Positions 62,742-64,000 of a stretch of DNA of 64,000 nucleotides are shown in pieces. Location of the stretch: assembly GCF_000420265.1 (NCBI RefSeq), contig NZ_ATUP01000001.1, positions 1,922,001 through 1,986,000 of the forward strand, read 5' to 3'. The position numbers were made by a program, and so were the translations under genes. This DNA is from Oceanicaulis alexandrii DSM 11625. Lineage in GTDB: Bacteria; Pseudomonadota; Alphaproteobacteria; Caulobacterales; Maricaulaceae. Position 1 is the stretch's first letter; the number at the start of each line of letters is the position of its first letter. The notes under the pieces are model-generated. The model was not told the origin of the DNA and ran no database searches. It saw only the letters and a list, made by a program, of their open reading frames with translations.

Positions 62742-63556
62742 TGGAATTTCCCTACGCCGAGATGCATGCCTTTCCCGATGGCCACACTCCGCACACCGGC
62801 AATCCGGCAGGCGTGGTGCTGCTGCATCGCGACCTGCCCGACGCCGATCTTCTGGGCGTGGCGCAATCAAACAATCTGTCCGAGACCGCCTATCTGAAGG
62901 CCATGGGCGAGAAAGACCAGTGGGCGCTGCGCTGGTTCACGCCCGGACTGGAAGTGGAGCTGTGCGGGCATGCGACGCTCGCCTCGGCTGCCTGGTTGTT
63001 TGAAACCGGACGGGTAATGGGACCTGAAGCGCGCTTTCATACCCTGTCGGGATTATTGAAGGTCATCCGGCTGGACGATGGCCGCTATCAGATGGATTTC
63101 CCGCAGATCGGGTACACGCCGGGGCAGGCGGATGCGCCTGTGGTCGCGGCCATGGGCGGGACTGCGCCCGAAGCGGTTTATGAAATCGAGCGCGTGCACG
63201 GCAATCGCTACCAGATGCTGGTGTATGCGGATGAGGCTGTGGTGGTCGGTCTCAATCCCGACATCAAGGCGCTGGCCGCCACGCGCACCAATGTCATAGC
63301 AACCGCGCCAGGCCGGGCGACCGATTTCGTGTCGCGCTTCTTCGGTCCGGCCAGCGGCGTCGACGAAGATCCTGTGACAGGGTCGGCGCATTGCACGCTG
63401 GCGCCGTACTGGTTCGAGCGGTTAGGGGAAACGGCGCTCAAGGCCCGGCAAGTCGGCCCGCGCCCTGGCGCGCTGGAAGTGCGCGCCGGAGCGGCGGGCC
63501 GTGTGTTGCTGGTCGGATCCGCCAAACGGTATCTGGATGGCGTGATCCGGATCTAG
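62741..63556 (+). CDS. PhzF-family isomerase/epimerase
   Basis: 271 residues. The two-lobed PhzF fold is shown by the start MHAFPDGHTPHTGNPAGVV, the catalytic Glu in NNLSETAYL (about residue 48), RWFTPGLEVELCGHATLAS and the C-terminal VDEDPVTGSAHCTLAPYW. Family members isomerise small ring or enol substrates; PhzF itself acts in phenazine synthesis, but most bacterial members have no known substrate and no phenazine genes are present here. Third gene of the operon; its first base is the last base of the upstream stop codon. Confidence 0.88.
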   Translation: MEFPYAEMHAFPDGHTPHTGNPAGVVLLHRDLPDADLLGVAQSNNLSETAYLKAMGEKDQWALRWFTPGLEVELCGHATLASAAWLFETGRVMGPEARFHTLSGLLKVIRLDDGRYQMDFPQIGYTPGQADAPVVAAMGGTAPEAVYEIERVHGNRYQMLVYADEAVVVGLNPDIKALAATRTNVIATAPGRATDFVSRFFGPASGVDEDPVTGSAHCTLAPYWFERLGETALKARQVGPRPGALEVRAGAAGRVLLVGSAKRYLDGVIRI

Positions 63557-63562
63557 CGGGGC

Positions 63563-64000
63563 CTAGTGACGGCTTCGGCCATGGCCCCGTCCGCGCCCGC
63601 GATCATGATGATCCCAATTCCGGTCGCGGCCCCTTGCATGATGATCCCGACCGTGACGGCCGCGCACCACCTGGACCGGCACCGGCCCCCAGCGGGTTTC
63701 CACAAAGAACTCGCCTGTGCGACGGTCCAGATACGCGCGATCCGGGCGCAGCCGTTCGCCGGTGCGGCCCTGGCGCAATTCACGGCGGCTGGGGACATAC
63801 TCCCAGGATCGATCCGGGCAGTCGATGACGCGGCGGTCGCGTCGGTCTTCCCGGCGGTCGCGCCAGCCCGTGTCATAGCGACGGTCGCGGCGATCTTCGC
63901 GCAAATCCGGACAGGTTCTGGCGTAGACGATGAAATGACCCTCCGGGCCATTCCAGCGACCGCCGCGATGATGCGGTTCATATCCACGCTGGCGGCCGTA
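63563..64000 (-). CDS. Arg/His/Asp-rich exported-type protein, C-terminal part (5' end off window)
   Basis: Read on the minus strand, the frame is open from 64000 to the stop at 63563, so about 145 C-terminal residues are visible and the start lies outside. The sequence has a short ordered part (WNGPEGHFIVYARTCPDL; DRAYLDRRTGEFFVETRWG) between charged repeats such as REDRRDRRYD and a C-terminal tail of Arg/His/Asp/Gly. Such composition is seen in small periplasmic proteins of unknown role (some RcnB-like). The alternative minus frame starting at 63987 has poorer codon pattern and is taken as a shadow. Convergent with phzF, 6 bp apart. Confidence 0.6.
   Translation of the reverse strand, partial: YGRQRGYEPHHRGGRWNGPEGHFIVYARTCPDLREDRRDRRYDTGWRDRREDRRDRRVIDCPDRSWEYVPSRRELRQGRTGERLRPDRAYLDRRTGEFFVETRWGPVPVQVVRGRHGRDHHARGRDRNWDHHDRGRGRGHGRSRH

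Noticed and set aside
63553-63987. Alternative minus-strand frame of 144 residues at the window end
   Set aside because: It overlaps the Arg/His/Asp-rich frame. The latter is open to the window edge with a more plausible protein pattern (aromatic beta segments, two Cys), so this one is taken as the shadow.

Overview
The window is a gene-dense, high-GC (about 63% by eye) stretch of an alphaproteobacterial chromosome. A perfect CtrA-type site (TTAA-N7-TTAAC), a type II secretion (T2SS) locus beside an ElpS-like lipoprotein gene, TonB-dependent uptake and CoA-based catabolism all point to the Caulobacterales/Maricaulales side of the class (Maricaulis- or Oceanicaulis-like). That placement is inference. 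I saw no rRNA, tRNA, CRISPR array, insertion sequence or prophage.

Layout. 1-8.4 kb: a catabolic operon in the order of atuDEF (citronellyl/geranyl-CoA degradation), joined by a beta-keto-acid cleavage enzyme, an acyl-CoA ligase, a Baeyer-Villiger-type monooxygenase and a convergent esterase. 8.5-15.6 kb: pentapeptide-repeat protein, monoglyceride-lipase-like hydrolase, glpK, hemN and a TGS-less thrS closed by a strong terminator. 15.6-26.6 kb: two RND efflux systems flanking a PiT-like membrane protein; the second has its own TetR gene and twin operators. 26.6-33.5 kb: a probable exopolysaccharide locus (GT2 synthase, outer-membrane barrel, BcsB-like protein, very acidic protein) with a CtrA box in its divergent promoter region. 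33.5-36.1 kb: DUF1295 membrane protein and a BigR-type persulfide-detoxification operon. 36.1-54.2 kb: Pho-box-like site, tandemly duplicated lipoprotein, TonB-dependent receptor, gspCDEFGHIJKLMN, a small lipoprotein and a convergent gspO. 54.3-56.3 kb: questin-oxidase-like gene divergent from soxR, sharing a textbook SoxR promoter, then a solitary HicA-like gene. 56.5-61 kb: CaiB CoA-transferase, GntR/UTRA regulator, crotonase-fold protein and glutaryl-CoA dehydrogenase, a plausible glutarate module. 61.2-64 kb: thioredoxin-fold/FAD-oxidoreductase/PhzF operon and the 3' part of an Arg/His/Asp-rich protein.

How it fits together. Several units pair a sensor with its targets: TetR with an RND pump, BigR with persulfide oxidation, SoxR with a quinone-modifying-type enzyme, and probably PhoB with the surface lipoprotein and CtrA with the polysaccharide locus. 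The most interesting parts are (i) the lipoprotein/receptor/T2SS block with a possible new pilotin and a Pho-like site, (ii) the CtrA-boxed polysaccharide locus, (iii) the SoxR-questin oxidase pair, and (iv) the atu-like operon carrying a BKACE enzyme. All functions are read from sequence motifs and gene order; no database search was run.
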